The notes under the pieces: generated by a model | Seen by the model: the letters and a program-made list of their open reading frames with translations, nothing else | Told to the model about the DNA's origin: nothing | Databases searched by the model: none | Assembly: GCA_017965475.1 (NCBI GenBank) | Contig: JAGCPV010000099.1 | Coordinates: forward strand, 1-54,736 | Direction of reading: 5' to 3' | Length of the DNA: 54,736 nt | DNA from: Prevotella sp. | Lineage (GTDB): Bacteria > Bacteroidota > Bacteroidia > Bacteroidales > Bacteroidaceae | Position numbers and translations under genes: made by a program | Shown: in pieces, positions 23,125 through 33,118 of the stretch | Layout of the letters: each line of letters opens with the position of its first letter | How positions within the stretch are numbered: the stretch's first letter is position 1

Positions 23125-24066
23125 TTAGAAGAGCTTGTTGGGATATACACCTTCGTCAACGAGCTGTTGGATACGGGCAACGGTCGATTCGCGATCTGCG
23201 GCATAGGTCACACCAAACCATTTGCTGGTGGTGTCGAGCACTTCGACAGTGGCCGTACCCTCGGTAATCAGTTTGTTGACCATCAGGGGGATGAAGAACT
23301 CAGCCTTCAGGTTCTCCATATTCTTCGGATCGCTGAGGAACTGTTTGAACTCAGCCTCTGAATAGTCGAAGTAGTCGGGTGTGAAGCCCCACATATTCAT
23401 GGAGACAGGGGTGTTGTCAGCCACCTCTACCCATTGGCCATTTTCATCCTTGTAACGGATAGGCTCTGTGGCAGCTCCGGCGTTGGAACCGTCAGCAGCA
23501 CAACGTACGATCTCCGTACGCTCTACGACAGTCGTCAGGTGGTTCTTCTCGTTGGTAGAGCATACGCCACGGGCGACGGTACCATTCTCTGAGAGGGTGT
23601 TACCCACGCGGAAACCTACCATCGCATACTGGTTCTTGGCTCCCTCGGGCAGATTGGCCAGGAACTTACCGATGACCATGAAGGCATCGCGGTTATAGAA
23701 GTCATCACAGTTGATGACGCAGAACGGTTCCTTGATCACGTCCTTACCCATCAGCACAGCGTGATTGGTGCCCCATGGCTTCTGGCGGCCTTCGGGTACG
23801 ATGAAGCCTTCGGGCAGGGCATTGAGACCCTGGAAGCAGAGCTCACAAGGGATATGTCCCTCGTACTTGGCGAGGATCTGCGTACGGAACTGCTCCTCGA
23901 AATCCTTACGGATCACCCATACGATCTTGCCAAAACCTGCTTGGATGGCGTCATAGATACTATAGTCCATGATGGTCTCACCGTTGGGACCCAGACCGTC
24001 GAGTTGTTTCAGACCGCCGTAGCGGCTTCCCATACCTGCTGCAAGCAGAAAAAGCGTTGGTTTCAT
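23125..24066 (-). CDS. Sugar-phosphate nucleotidyltransferase-like protein
   Basis: A 313-residue GT-A-fold protein. The N-terminus LFLLAAGMGSRYGGLKQLD is the nucleotide-binding signature of NTP transferases, INCDDFY is the metal-binding DxD-like motif, and WGTNHAVLMGKD the base-contact region. It lacks an acetyltransferase domain. Enzymes of this class join NTP and a sugar phosphate; the sugar cannot be told. It is first in an operon with the NrnA-like gene. Confidence 0.8.
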   Translation of the reverse strand: MKPTLFLLAAGMGSRYGGLKQLDGLGPNGETIMDYSIYDAIQAGFGKIVWVIRKDFEEQFRTQILAKYEGHIPCELCFQGLNALPEGFIVPEGRQKPWGTNHAVLMGKDVIKEPFCVINCDDFYNRDAFMVIGKFLANLPEGAKNQYAMVGFRVGNTLSENGTVARGVCSTNEKNHLTTVVERTEIVRCAADGSNAGAATEPIRYKDENGQWVEVADNTPVSMNMWGFTPDYFDYSEAEFKQFLSDPKNMENLKAEFFIPLMVNKLITEGTATVEVLDTTSKWFGVTYAADRESTVARIQQLVDEGVYPNKLF

Positions 24067-24099
24067 AAGTTTTATATCAGAAGTTTAAAAATTTGTCTG

Positions 24100-24107
24100 C
24101 AAAGGTA
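24100..24107 (-). promoter_or_regulatory. -7 box TACCTTTG for the nucleotidyltransferase operon
   Basis: Reverse-strand TACCTTTGC lies 34 nt before the start codon. Confidence 0.55.
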
Positions 24108-24150
24108 CTAAAAAGAATTGGATTGCGGCACGGATTAACGTGCCTTAACA

Positions 24151-26589
24151 TCAGAACGGATAGCCGATGGCGAAGTTCAGGGTATGGAGATCCTTGAAGC
24201 GCTGAGCATTGAAGAAATAGCCTGAGACACCATTGTCGCAAGGGAGGTGGAGTGCAAAGCCCCAGTCAAGGCGGATAACGAGGAATCCCATATCATAGCG
24301 CAAACCCACACCTGTGCCGAGGGCAATGTCCTTGAAGAACCGTGAGGCCTTGAAGGTCATGCCGGAAACCCATTTTTGCATGCCCTCATAGACCTCCTCA
24401 TCGGTATATTTGCGACCATCCTCGTCGATAAAGCCAGAACCAATCCAGTCTTCTTTCGATCCGAGGTCAAACGGACGGAGTCGCCATACGTTTCCCGCAT
24501 CGAGGAAGATTGCGCCTTTCAGGTTACCGAAGAGGGGAGCGCGATACTCCAGGTTCGCAACAAACTTGATATCACCGTTGCGCATCAGGTAGAAGAGTTG
24601 CTTGTCTTGGTAGCCTAAGTCGGAGAAGGAACCAGGACCGATATCGCGTACCATGAAGGCACGGATGCTGTTGGCGCCACCCACATAGAACTGTTCGGTA
24701 AGGGGCGCCTCGTCGCTATTGCCATAACTCCAGATGATGCCTGCATTGACATGACCCACCAGACTCGACTCCATGCCTACGCTCCATGTCTTTGTGAAGT
24801 CGGTCTCCAGACGCAGGTACTGGGAGTAGGGGGTCTTGTACATCTCCTTATACTTCTCATCAAACGGTTTGCCTCGGAGCCTGTCGTAGAGCGAGAGGAC
24901 GTTGCCAGACTCTTCGAAGGTGGTCTCCCAGCGGATAGGGTTGCGTAATGTAGAGGGACTGGTATAGGTATAGGTGTAGCGCATTTTGGGGATGAAATAA
25001 TCGCCCATGGTGCGTTCGAGATAGACATACTTATTGACTAATGAGTCATACTTCGCCGTGGTGGTGTTCTTATATTGGTATTTCACCGTGAGGGGTGAGA
25101 ACTCGTGCTGACTGGTGGCAGAGGATTGCCAACGGTAGGTCCACTCGCCTGAGACAACGTGCATCTTGTAGTACTCAGGACGGCGCACGATGTCTGTAGA
25201 GACCTTGGCGTAGGTCGTGGGCGTGGAATAGAAACGACGGCGACGGATACGACGTCCCTCCTTATCTCTGCGCACGCGATCACTATTATAGAAGGGGGCG
25301 ATGATACGTGGGAACTCGATGCTGACATCGGCACCATACTGGAAGGTGGAACTGTTGTCTCCGCCACCCCGTTGCCACTCGTATGAACCATGGGCGTTGA
25401 TGTCGAGTTTCTCGCCACCATGGAACAGGTTACGACGGGTGAAACCGATCTTGGCCTCAGGACCATAGCGTCCATTGGTACGTCCGATGGCGTTGCACTC
25501 GATATAAAAATCGTAGGGCTTGTCGAGTACACAGTTCAGACGCACGTCAAGGGTGTCGGTATCAGGACGGGGCGTAAACTGGAAATCTGTCGAGGAGAAG
25601 ACGCCTGTAGCATTGATCTTATTGGCGGATTCCAGATAGTTGTCGTAGCTGAATAACTGGCGAGGTCTCAGTTTCAGGTCCTTGAGGATGATCCTTGGAC
25701 GGATGGGGGGCTTCTTGCCGTTAAAGAAAATGGTGAGATGACGACGCTGGATACTGTCTGTCAACTGCTCACGGGCTGATTTGCGGAACTGGACATTGAT
25801 GTTGCCAATGTACCATTTGCTGAGTGCTTCGTCTGGCAGTCCGTCAGCCAATTGAAAGCGCAACTGAGCCTTGTCTGCCACTTGGAAAGTGTCAGCGAGA
25901 TAAGAAGCGTAGTTGCTGTTGTAATAGTAGTAGCCGTTGTTACGGAAAAGGGTACTGATGCGGCTGCGCTCACCGTCGAGTGACGTCACACTAAAGGCGT
26001 TTCCACTATGGATAAGCGTCTCGTTCTTCGTGGAGTCTATCAGTTCTTGCAGGGGCTTTGGGAAATTGGTATAGGCTACACTGTCGAGGGTGAAAAGGGA
26101 ATCCAGACGGACGGTATAGGTAATCTTGCATTTCTTGGGGTTCTTCTTTGGGATGACCTCGTAGGAGACATCACCCCGGAAGAAGCCGTTGTTCTGGAGC
26201 ACGCTTTTTGCTATGGAGGCCCGGAGGGCAGGGTTCACCTTACTCATCAGTACAGGGGACTTACCAAAGGACTTCGTCATCCATTTGGCAAATGCGGACT
26301 TCTTGCCTGAATACTTGTTATAGACCCAGAGGTGCCAGGACCAGGGTACGGTGTAGTAGCTACTGCCGAAGAGTGAACCATTGGGCTCTGTGGCGAGGGC
26401 GGCCTCTACCTCTTCTTTCGTCGTGGTGAGGTGGTCGTTATAGTCTTCATTGTCGTAGTCTTTCTCGTCGGAATAGGCAATCTTCTTCAGACCCGTGAAC
26501 AACTGATCGTCCTCAGGAATGCCTTTCGTCATCGAACACGATGTGAGAAGCACTATGGCTAATAGGTATAGGATACTATTTCGTTTCAT
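24151..26589 (-). CDS. TamA-like BamA-superfamily outer-membrane lipoprotein
   Basis: An 812-residue Omp85-type protein. It starts MKRNSILYLLAIVLLTSC, a lipoprotein signal with C18, unlike proteobacterial TamA. POTRA-like domains occupy about residues 30-370 (YEVIPKKNPKKCKITYTVRL). The 16-strand barrel follows, with the surface-antigen region PLTEQFYVGGANSIRAFMVRD and FVANLEYRAPLFGNL, and it ends FAIGYPF with a terminal Phe. It overlaps the end of tamB by 14 nt, so the two are co-translated. Together they form the TAM-like complex, linked to outer-membrane biogenesis and lipid movement. The start excludes 21 codons inside tamB. Confidence 0.88.
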   Translation of the reverse strand: MKRNSILYLLAIVLLTSCSMTKGIPEDDQLFTGLKKIAYSDEKDYDNEDYNDHLTTTKEEVEAALATEPNGSLFGSSYYTVPWSWHLWVYNKYSGKKSAFAKWMTKSFGKSPVLMSKVNPALRASIAKSVLQNNGFFRGDVSYEVIPKKNPKKCKITYTVRLDSLFTLDSVAYTNFPKPLQELIDSTKNETLIHSGNAFSVTSLDGERSRISTLFRNNGYYYYNSNYASYLADTFQVADKAQLRFQLADGLPDEALSKWYIGNINVQFRKSAREQLTDSIQRRHLTIFFNGKKPPIRPRIILKDLKLRPRQLFSYDNYLESANKINATGVFSSTDFQFTPRPDTDTLDVRLNCVLDKPYDFYIECNAIGRTNGRYGPEAKIGFTRRNLFHGGEKLDINAHGSYEWQRGGGDNSSTFQYGADVSIEFPRIIAPFYNSDRVRRDKEGRRIRRRRFYSTPTTYAKVSTDIVRRPEYYKMHVVSGEWTYRWQSSATSQHEFSPLTVKYQYKNTTTAKYDSLVNKYVYLERTMGDYFIPKMRYTYTYTSPSTLRNPIRWETTFEESGNVLSLYDRLRGKPFDEKYKEMYKTPYSQYLRLETDFTKTWSVGMESSLVGHVNAGIIWSYGNSDEAPLTEQFYVGGANSIRAFMVRDIGPGSFSDLGYQDKQLFYLMRNGDIKFVANLEYRAPLFGNLKGAIFLDAGNVWRLRPFDLGSKEDWIGSGFIDEDGRKYTDEEVYEGMQKWVSGMTFKASRFFKDIALGTGVGLRYDMGFLVIRLDWGFALHLPCDNGVSGYFFNAQRFKDLHTLNFAIGYPF

Positions 26590-29500
26590 GAGTCGTCGGA
26601 ATTGAGTCTGTTTTGATACTGTCGCGCTGTATGGTGGGCTGGCGCAGACCATTCATCGGCTGTTGCGGACGCATCGGAACTGGTTGCTGCTCTTTTTTCC
26701 AGAACCGGAAGATATCCCAGAAGTTGTCGAGCTTCCTGCGCCATACAAAACCGGCACCGTACATGCTGGTATAACCTTCGAGCCAGTCATAAACATTCTG
26801 TTGGTAGAAGATCTTTACGTTCTGCGTGGCGTTCTGGTTCAGGCGATATTCCATCGTCACATTGTCGAAGAAGGAGTTGTTCTGTCCTCCATAGTCGCTG
26901 CTGCCTGATGAAACCTTACCGCCAATCTCCACTTTCAAACGGTTGTTGAGGAAGCGCTTGGCGAACTTAAATGAATAGTCAGTATGCATGGCACCGCTGG
27001 CATCGGTCGTGTTGTCGATACCCACGCTGAGGTCAAGGGACTTCAGAGCAGAACCTGCGATATTGTTGATCTCGCTCTGCAGGAACGAACTGAGGGCGGA
27101 GTTCATCGTAAAACCGCCTGTGTTGCCATCGGCCAGATACATACCAGTGGTGAGCATGGTGACGGCAATCTTGCCACGTTCCTCAGCAGACATGGTGGCA
27201 AGTTCGCTGCTGACGTTGTTGTCTTCTGGTGCGTCGATGATAAACTCCAGCCCCATGTCATTAAGTGTCTTGGTAATGACGACGCCACAATTGAAGACCA
27301 CAATACGACTTGCACCACCCTCGTTATTCACTGAAGCCTTGGTACGCTCCGTTGCCGTGATGTTGAGTTTAGGATTCATCGGGTCGCCCGTAAATTCCAC
27401 ATAGCTGCCTTCCTTGATGGTGAAGGTCTTCAGCGGAATAACGGGCAGAGAGTATTTCATCTCGCCATTGGTGACTGTATAGCGGCCTGTGAGGTTGATG
27501 CCCTCCGAACCGTATCTCAGACGTAGGTCACCACCTCCCAATAGATCCACGTAGTTGGTCTGTTCGGCGTTGAGGTCACAGACGATATGCGCACCCTGTG
27601 ATACGTTGATTGTCAGATCGGCGTTGATACCGCTGGGCAGGGGACGGGAGATAACGGTCTGGGTGGAGTCGGTGAAGTCAGTGAATTTGACGAGGTCTTT
27701 CAGACGATTATCTGCCGAGAGGGGAGAGTCGAGCAACATATACGTCATATCCGTGGTGCCGAGCACATCAAGACGGCCTCGCATGTTCATCTGCTCCAAT
27801 GGCCCCTGCAGACGGGCGAAGAAATTTACGAAAGCCTTGCCATAGGCAATACTCTTGGCCTCTTGTTTGCTGTTGATCAATAACAGGTTACGGGCTCGCA
27901 TCCTCATGTCAATATTGATACGTTCCAAATCGCTGAAGTCGATGTCGCCCATCAGGTTCAGCGGCTCGTCGTTATAGGCATAGAGACCGAAGTTTTCCAG
28001 CAACAGGTGACTGCCCACGATACGCACGGGGTCGTTGTCGAAGCGCATGCGGATGCCGTAGGGGATACTGACGAGATAGGCTGAATCGACATAGATCTCA
28101 CCGTTCACATCAGGGTGTTTCGTGGTACCCTGAATGGTCAGCTCACCCTCACCGAAGCCTTCGAGTCCGATAATCTGATCTGGTACCATACCATTGGCGA
28201 TGGAGAGTGGCATTCGTGTCATGGTGAATGTGGCGTCGATCTTTCCCTCTCCTGTTCCTGAGTGACTCTTGTTCTGGTAGGTGCCGCTGAGCAGTCCGAC
28301 TTCCTCATCGTCAAGCATCAGTCGTGCATCGATGGCATGGGTATTGTCCTCCTTCATCAGATACACCATCTCCGTACTGATGTTGCCGATGGGTGAACCT
28401 TCGTATGTCATATTCTGGACAGCCATATCCGAGGCCACAGAGATATCCTCGTTCTGGTCCATCATGATGTGATAGTCGCCATTCAACTTACCCGTGATCT
28501 TAGGCAGGTAGGGGATTACGGAGGTCACTTCGCCGAGGTCGAGACGGTGGATACTGACGGTGAGGTCTTGTAGCATCGTTGAGTCCTGATTCTCCGTATA
28601 GAGCTTTAAGCCAGTCTTATCGTCAGCGATCAGATCGATCTTAGCTTGGATCTTCTTGCCTTTGGGGAGGAATACGAAATTGTCCTTGTTCAGGTTAAAC
28701 TCCTTGTAGCCGATGGTGGGACGGTCTGGCATGAGTTTGAGACGGATGCCGTCAGACTCCATCTCTGCGGTCGCGCCAATACGTACACCGAGTTTATCTT
28801 TGTCATCGTAATAGCGTAATCCCGCCAGTGCGCCGTGCTCATGAAAATGACCGTCGATGAGGGCATTAAACACAAACTGCGGATTTTTTCTGTTGTTGCG
28901 TATCTGTCCCTGATAGGTCAGACGTTCACCTTTTTGGGTAAGGTTCAAACGGATGGTGTCAATACGTGTGCTGTCGTAGTTGAGCGAATAGAGGAAACTT
29001 TGGCCGTTGATGCCAGTCTCTGGCGAGGTGGTTACGTCAAGCAACAATTCTTTGAAGTCGATGTTTCTGGTTTTCAACAGATTGGCGATGGGATTCTCGC
29101 GTTTGCTCTCCACGTGAAGTTTCATCCTGGGTAGCAGTCGTTTGACGGCAGGTTGGTCGATGATGTTCTGTTCATACTGAGTCATCACGGTGTCGGTGAG
29201 CATCGTCAACTGGTCGAGCACCTGTTCGTAGCCACCGCTGGCATCCACTTTCACAATGAAATCGCCACTCTGGGCTCTGACGTAGGTGGTGTCGGGATTG
29301 GTCTTCAACAGGATACCCACCTTGTCAGGATGATAGGTGCTCTTGTCATCCTGGATGTAGAGATCCGTCAGCAAGCCGCTGATATGATGGGTCTTGTTCA
29401 GGTCGGAATACACCTTGATGTCGCCGTTCAGACCGATGGTCAGAGGTTTATCGACCAACCGCATCTGGTAGAGGTCGGCCTTTAAGAGCTCAGGACAGAT

Positions 29501-31306
29501 GGTTGCCTCGATCTCCTTTGTACTGAGTAGGGCGTCGATATCGATGATGCCGTCGAAAAGTTCGTTGTGTCCACTGGCAGAGATGTGTCCGCGACCGTTT
29601 TTCAGCAATGCCTGAGCAGTGAGGTCCTTCAGGTTCCAATGGCCGTATTGCAGCTGGTGGATGGTGGCATCGGCCGTCAGATGGCTGCTGTTGTGAAGGA
29701 TGTCCGTACCAAAACCCTTGGCCTTGATGCTTGCAGAGACATTGTAGATGGAATCCTTGGGCATGAAGTGATGGAGGTTCAGGTTACTCACGTTGATGTC
29801 CGCATCGTAACTGATGTTCTCCACCACCAGTTCTCCCTTAGCATTCATGGGAATAGTGACATCACCAACCAACTTAATACTGCCACTGCCTTCACGTAGG
29901 ATCATATTGGTGGCATACTTAGGACCGTTGGCTTTCAGTGTGCCATCGAGGGTCATGCCGTTGGGGATACGGTAGTCATTCGTGAACTTCGGATCTACGA
30001 GAGCCGTCACAAAGTTCAAATCCTGTGTCTTGGCACTGAGTTTCACGTCGGCCTTCAGATGTCGCATGTCCGTGATATTCTCCGCTGTACCGTCGGCATT
30101 CATGTGAAGTGCTGTGGGCAGGTTGATATCCATACCGGTAAACTCCAACTGTTTCATGTTGCCGTTTATGGAACCCTTGATGGCTAGCGGATGGTTAGGA
30201 TAGCGTTCGATGAATTTCTGGGGCATGTTACCCATGAAGCGCATCAGATCCTGTTTGCCTAATTGCGCGTTTAAGCGCAACTTCATTTTGCCCGGATTCA
30301 GGTCGTCGGCGATGTTGAAGTCGATATCTGCCTCGGCCATGATGTCAGAGTCGGGTGTGCGCAGTTTGAATGCCGGCAATTGTACGTTGTTAAAGGTGGA
30401 GTCAAGTTTTACGCCACCTGTCAGTTCTGTGATCTCCAGTCCGCTTTTCTCTTTGAGGGCCGTTTGGCGTACGAATAGAGAGGTTCCTTGTGGCGTATAG
30501 TTGATGGAGTCGATGCCCAGACGGATATCGCTCAGCGCAAGATGGTTGTAGTCGAGACCTTTTACCTCGGGCTCCACACGGTTGTCATAGGCCAGTTTGC
30601 CATCTTGCCAGTCGAAGCTGCCTATCTGATAGATGCTGGTGCCGAGATCGATGTTAGCCTCACGGACGACAGCATGACCAAGATAAGCCTGAACGTTTAG
30701 GGTGTCGCCAGGCAGATGAAGCAAGAGGTCCGTACGCGTGATGCTGAGGCTGTCGGCATTGATCTTCCACTTCACCTCCGAGGTGGTGGTATCCACAGCA
30801 GCCGTATCGCTTAGTGCAATGTCGAGGCGGGCGTCTGAGAGTCGCGCACCGTTCACCTCCACCGTCTCTTTGTCGAGGTCGATACCTTTCGAGGAGAGCC
30901 AGAGTTCGTCGAGTTCACCCTTGATGCGCAGGTCGCTGATAAAACCGTTTGTATTGATCTTCGCCTGATGCAGTGATAGTTCGTCGATGACTACGCGCTT
31001 CTTGAATAAAGGCAGCAGCCTGACATCCACCACCAGTTTGCGCACATCGGCAATGGTGTCTTTAATCTGGGGAAGACTGTCATTCTGTTTGATAGCTCTG
31101 AAGCCCTCGATGCCTAAGTCCAATGGGAACTCCAGGTTCACATGCTCCACCGTGATCTCCATCCCCGTCTTATCCGAGGCAATGGCAGTTACCTTCTTCA
31201 CCGCCCAATTCTGAACGGGTGGCAGGTATATCAGTACGGCGAGTATGATAAACAGCAGAAAGGGTGTCAACACCGCAATCCCAATCCACTTGAGGGTTTT
31301 CTTCAT
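26576..31306 (-). CDS. Translocation and assembly module protein TamB (AsmA-like)
   Basis: A 1576-residue protein with one N-terminal membrane anchor (residues about 7-30, followed by VQNWAVKKVTAIASDKTG typical of the AsmA/TamB start). A very long beta-taco repeat region bridges the periplasm. The C-terminal DUF490 domain (LQSEINNIAGSALKSLDLSV, then FKFAKRFLNNRLKVEIGG) docks to TamA. Family members probably carry phospholipids across the periplasm. The downstream tamA overlaps it. Length is at the upper end of the usual 1200-1600. Confidence 0.9.
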   Translation of the reverse strand: MKKTLKWIGIAVLTPFLLFIILAVLIYLPPVQNWAVKKVTAIASDKTGMEITVEHVNLEFPLDLGIEGFRAIKQNDSLPQIKDTIADVRKLVVDVRLLPLFKKRVVIDELSLHQAKINTNGFISDLRIKGELDELWLSSKGIDLDKETVEVNGARLSDARLDIALSDTAAVDTTTSEVKWKINADSLSITRTDLLLHLPGDTLNVQAYLGHAVVREANIDLGTSIYQIGSFDWQDGKLAYDNRVEPEVKGLDYNHLALSDIRLGIDSINYTPQGTSLFVRQTALKEKSGLEITELTGGVKLDSTFNNVQLPAFKLRTPDSDIMAEADIDFNIADDLNPGKMKLRLNAQLGKQDLMRFMGNMPQKFIERYPNHPLAIKGSINGNMKQLEFTGMDINLPTALHMNADGTAENITDMRHLKADVKLSAKTQDLNFVTALVDPKFTNDYRIPNGMTLDGTLKANGPKYATNMILREGSGSIKLVGDVTIPMNAKGELVVENISYDADINVSNLNLHHFMPKDSIYNVSASIKAKGFGTDILHNSSHLTADATIHQLQYGHWNLKDLTAQALLKNGRGHISASGHNELFDGIIDIDALLSTKEIEATICPELLKADLYQMRLVDKPLTIGLNGDIKVYSDLNKTHHISGLLTDLYIQDDKSTYHPDKVGILLKTNPDTTYVRAQSGDFIVKVDASGGYEQVLDQLTMLTDTVMTQYEQNIIDQPAVKRLLPRMKLHVESKRENPIANLLKTRNIDFKELLLDVTTSPETGINGQSFLYSLNYDSTRIDTIRLNLTQKGERLTYQGQIRNNRKNPQFVFNALIDGHFHEHGALAGLRYYDDKDKLGVRIGATAEMESDGIRLKLMPDRPTIGYKEFNLNKDNFVFLPKGKKIQAKIDLIADDKTGLKLYTENQDSTMLQDLTVSIHRLDLGEVTSVIPYLPKITGKLNGDYHIMMDQNEDISVASDMAVQNMTYEGSPIGNISTEMVYLMKEDNTHAIDARLMLDDEEVGLLSGTYQNKSHSGTGEGKIDATFTMTRMPLSIANGMVPDQIIGLEGFGEGELTIQGTTKHPDVNGEIYVDSAYLVSIPYGIRMRFDNDPVRIVGSHLLLENFGLYAYNDEPLNLMGDIDFSDLERINIDMRMRARNLLLINSKQEAKSIAYGKAFVNFFARLQGPLEQMNMRGRLDVLGTTDMTYMLLDSPLSADNRLKDLVKFTDFTDSTQTVISRPLPSGINADLTINVSQGAHIVCDLNAEQTNYVDLLGGGDLRLRYGSEGINLTGRYTVTNGEMKYSLPVIPLKTFTIKEGSYVEFTGDPMNPKLNITATERTKASVNNEGGASRIVVFNCGVVITKTLNDMGLEFIIDAPEDNNVSSELATMSAEERGKIAVTMLTTGMYLADGNTGGFTMNSALSSFLQSEINNIAGSALKSLDLSVGIDNTTDASGAMHTDYSFKFAKRFLNNRLKVEIGGKVSSGSSDYGGQNNSFFDNVTMEYRLNQNATQNVKIFYQQNVYDWLEGYTSMYGAGFVWRRKLDNFWDIFRFWKKEQQPVPMRPQQPMNGLRQPTIQRDSIKTDSIPTTHETK

Positions 31307-31319
31307 CGTTATTGCGCTA

Positions 31320-32018
31320 TCAGTGCACGTCGATTCCGTCGAAGTACAGTTCCGAGATCACGGTGTCGGCATACTTCTCTCCAGGATATACATCGAGTAT
31401 TTCAAACCGCAAAGTCCAGTTGGGTGCATTCTCATCATGAGGTCCTAACACGCCCACGTCGAAGCACTGGAGCGTACGGCTGTTCTCCAGTTCAAGTATC
31501 GCATAGGGTTTTCCCATGTAGTACATCTTAATGGCCTTTGGACGGGAGTTCTCGCGCCAAGCCTTATCACTCTTCACATGACCGTTGAGAATATTGACGG
31601 TCGTGATACGAGGACAAGTGCCAGGAAACTCATACTCCAGCCATTCGCCGATACCTTGTCCTGTCGCACCTTCTGCCCATACACTCTCGTGGTTGAAGTC
31701 GTGGGCATGTTCTGCCTCGTAACTGAAATGTCCTTGGGGCTTCAGACAACTCGAAGCCTTCACTGACAGGATCACACCACCGCAATACCAACTACAATAG
31801 CCGGCATACAAGTCGGTATAGACAGTCAGATCACCAAGTCTCTCACGTTCTGTCTCACTTAAATCTTCTCGGTCCAGTTCCTCTGGAGAATTCTTATACT
31901 CCTCAGCACTGATCTTAGGCATCTGACAGATGCTCTTCGGCCGAATGTGCTTCACCTGCTCCTGCGCGTTGGCGCCCATCGCACAGGCAAATAGTATCAA
32001 AATCAAAAATGTTCTCAT
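31320..32018 (-). CDS. Secreted protein with a glycan-binding-like beta domain
   Basis: A 232-residue protein with signal peptide MRTFLILILFACAMGANAQ. The core has ESVWAEGATGQGIGEWLEYE and the later ILELENSRTLQCFDVG, resembling the NADase-type glycan-binding (galactose-binding-like) domain of Bacteroidetes secreted proteins. Several cysteines (CSWYCGG, SSCLKPQ, GTCPR) suggest disulfides. It ends 13 nt before tamB in the same direction, so it can be co-transcribed with tamB and tamA. The binding target is unknown. Confidence 0.6.
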   Translation of the reverse strand: MRTFLILILFACAMGANAQEQVKHIRPKSICQMPKISAEEYKNSPEELDREDLSETERERLGDLTVYTDLYAGYCSWYCGGVILSVKASSCLKPQGHFSYEAEHAHDFNHESVWAEGATGQGIGEWLEYEFPGTCPRITTVNILNGHVKSDKAWRENSRPKAIKMYYMGKPYAILELENSRTLQCFDVGVLGPHDENAPNWTLRFEILDVYPGEKYADTVISELYFDGIDVH

Positions 32019-32026
32019 ATCGGCAG

Positions 32027-32034
32027 CAAAGTTA
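32027..32034 (-). promoter_or_regulatory. -7 box TAACTTTG before the secreted glycan-binding-like gene
   Basis: Reverse-strand TAACTTTGC lies 9 nt before the ATG, leaving a leader of only a few nucleotides. It would drive this gene, tamB and tamA. Confidence 0.5.
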
Positions 32035-32063
32035 CAATTAATAACTTAAATAACCAAATCTTA

Positions 32064-32093
32064 TTTGATTATTCGAAAAAATATGTATCTTTG
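32064..32093 (+). promoter_or_regulatory. Promoter for the MFS/small-membrane-protein cassette
   Basis: TTTG (32064-32067), 18-nt spacer, TATCTTTG (32086-32093), then the MFS start 8 nt later; again a very short leader. Confidence 0.55.
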
Positions 32094-32100
32094 CAGCGGA

Positions 32101-33114
32101 ATGAGTAAGAATTATCAGTTGGTAGGCATCAGTTCGGTCATGCATTTGCTGGTGGATGGCTTGTGCATCTGCACTATGTTCCTGTTGGCAGAAGTATATG
32201 GTGTCAACTTCGGGGCGTATGGCGATAAAGTTTCCATGGGCGCTGTTTTTATATATAATGTGTTAGCATTTATGTCGCAGCCCCTGACGGGATGGATGGC
32301 TGACCGTATGGCGCATCGTCACTGGCTGTTGTTATGGTCTGCGCTTTTGCTGACATTGGCTGTAGCCTGTGCTGCACTGATACCGATGTTGGTAGCGAAT
32401 TCGCCGAATCTGATGGGAGATGTCTTTGGAGAGTGTATGCTGATATCTGTCGCGGCCCTATTGGGAGCGGGCAACTCGCTCTTCCATGTGTGGGGCGGCA
32501 AGTTGGCTGTGGTGAAGACGGGCAACGATATCCGTGCTTTGGGCGTGTTTGTGTCAACGGGTGTGCTGGGACTAGCTATTGGAATGGTCTTCCGCTCGTG
32601 GGCGCTGCTTTACGGATTGCTGTTGGCTATTGTAGGACTATCAGTGGTCTATATTCACTGTGATGATGGTGCGTCTATACCTGTCTCGGACATCAAAGAG
32701 CGTTCCAACTGGTTGACGCCTGTGAGAATCTGGACGCTCGTGGTGGCGCTGATGTTGTTTGTGGGCTACCGGTCGTTTGCCAGTGAGGTGTTCTCGGGTG
32801 GCATCACGAAGACAGAGGAGATTGTCCTGCTGATTGCCGTTGCGTCGATGGTGGGTAAGATGGCAGGCGGATGGATCGCCCGTTTCATGGGTATTCTGAA
32901 GTCGCTGATGGTGTTGCTGGGGGGCGTGATCCTGTGTTTCCTCTTCAGGGACAGTTATGAGGCTGTGTTATTGGCAGGTGTATTTCTGATGAGCTGTACG
33001 ATGCCTATTACACTCTATCTGGCGAACGTCCTGCTGCCTAAGCGCGAGGGGCTTGCCTTCGGATTGCTCGCTGCGGCACTGTTGCCAGGTTATCTTTTGG
33101 CCGTGATGTTATAA
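32101..33114 (+). CDS. MFS-type membrane transporter
   Basis: A 337-residue protein with about 10-12 hydrophobic helices and the MFS loop GWMADRMAHRHW after the second helix. It is shorter than the usual 400 residues, so some helices may be missing or short. The start is set at MSKNYQLVG because upstream in-frame ATGs lie within or before the -7 box. The substrate is unknown. Two more small membrane proteins follow (spacing 4 nt, then 22 nt). Confidence 0.75.
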   Translation: MSKNYQLVGISSVMHLLVDGLCICTMFLLAEVYGVNFGAYGDKVSMGAVFIYNVLAFMSQPLTGWMADRMAHRHWLLLWSALLLTLAVACAALIPMLVANSPNLMGDVFGECMLISVAALLGAGNSLFHVWGGKLAVVKTGNDIRALGVFVSTGVLGLAIGMVFRSWALLYGLLLAIVGLSVVYIHCDDGASIPVSDIKERSNWLTPVRIWTLVVALMLFVGYRSFASEVFSGGITKTEEIVLLIAVASMVGKMAGGWIARFMGILKSLMVLLGGVILCFLFRDSYEAVLLAGVFLMSCTMPITLYLANVLLPKREGLAFGLLAAALLPGYLLAVML

Positions 33115-33118
33115 GGAT

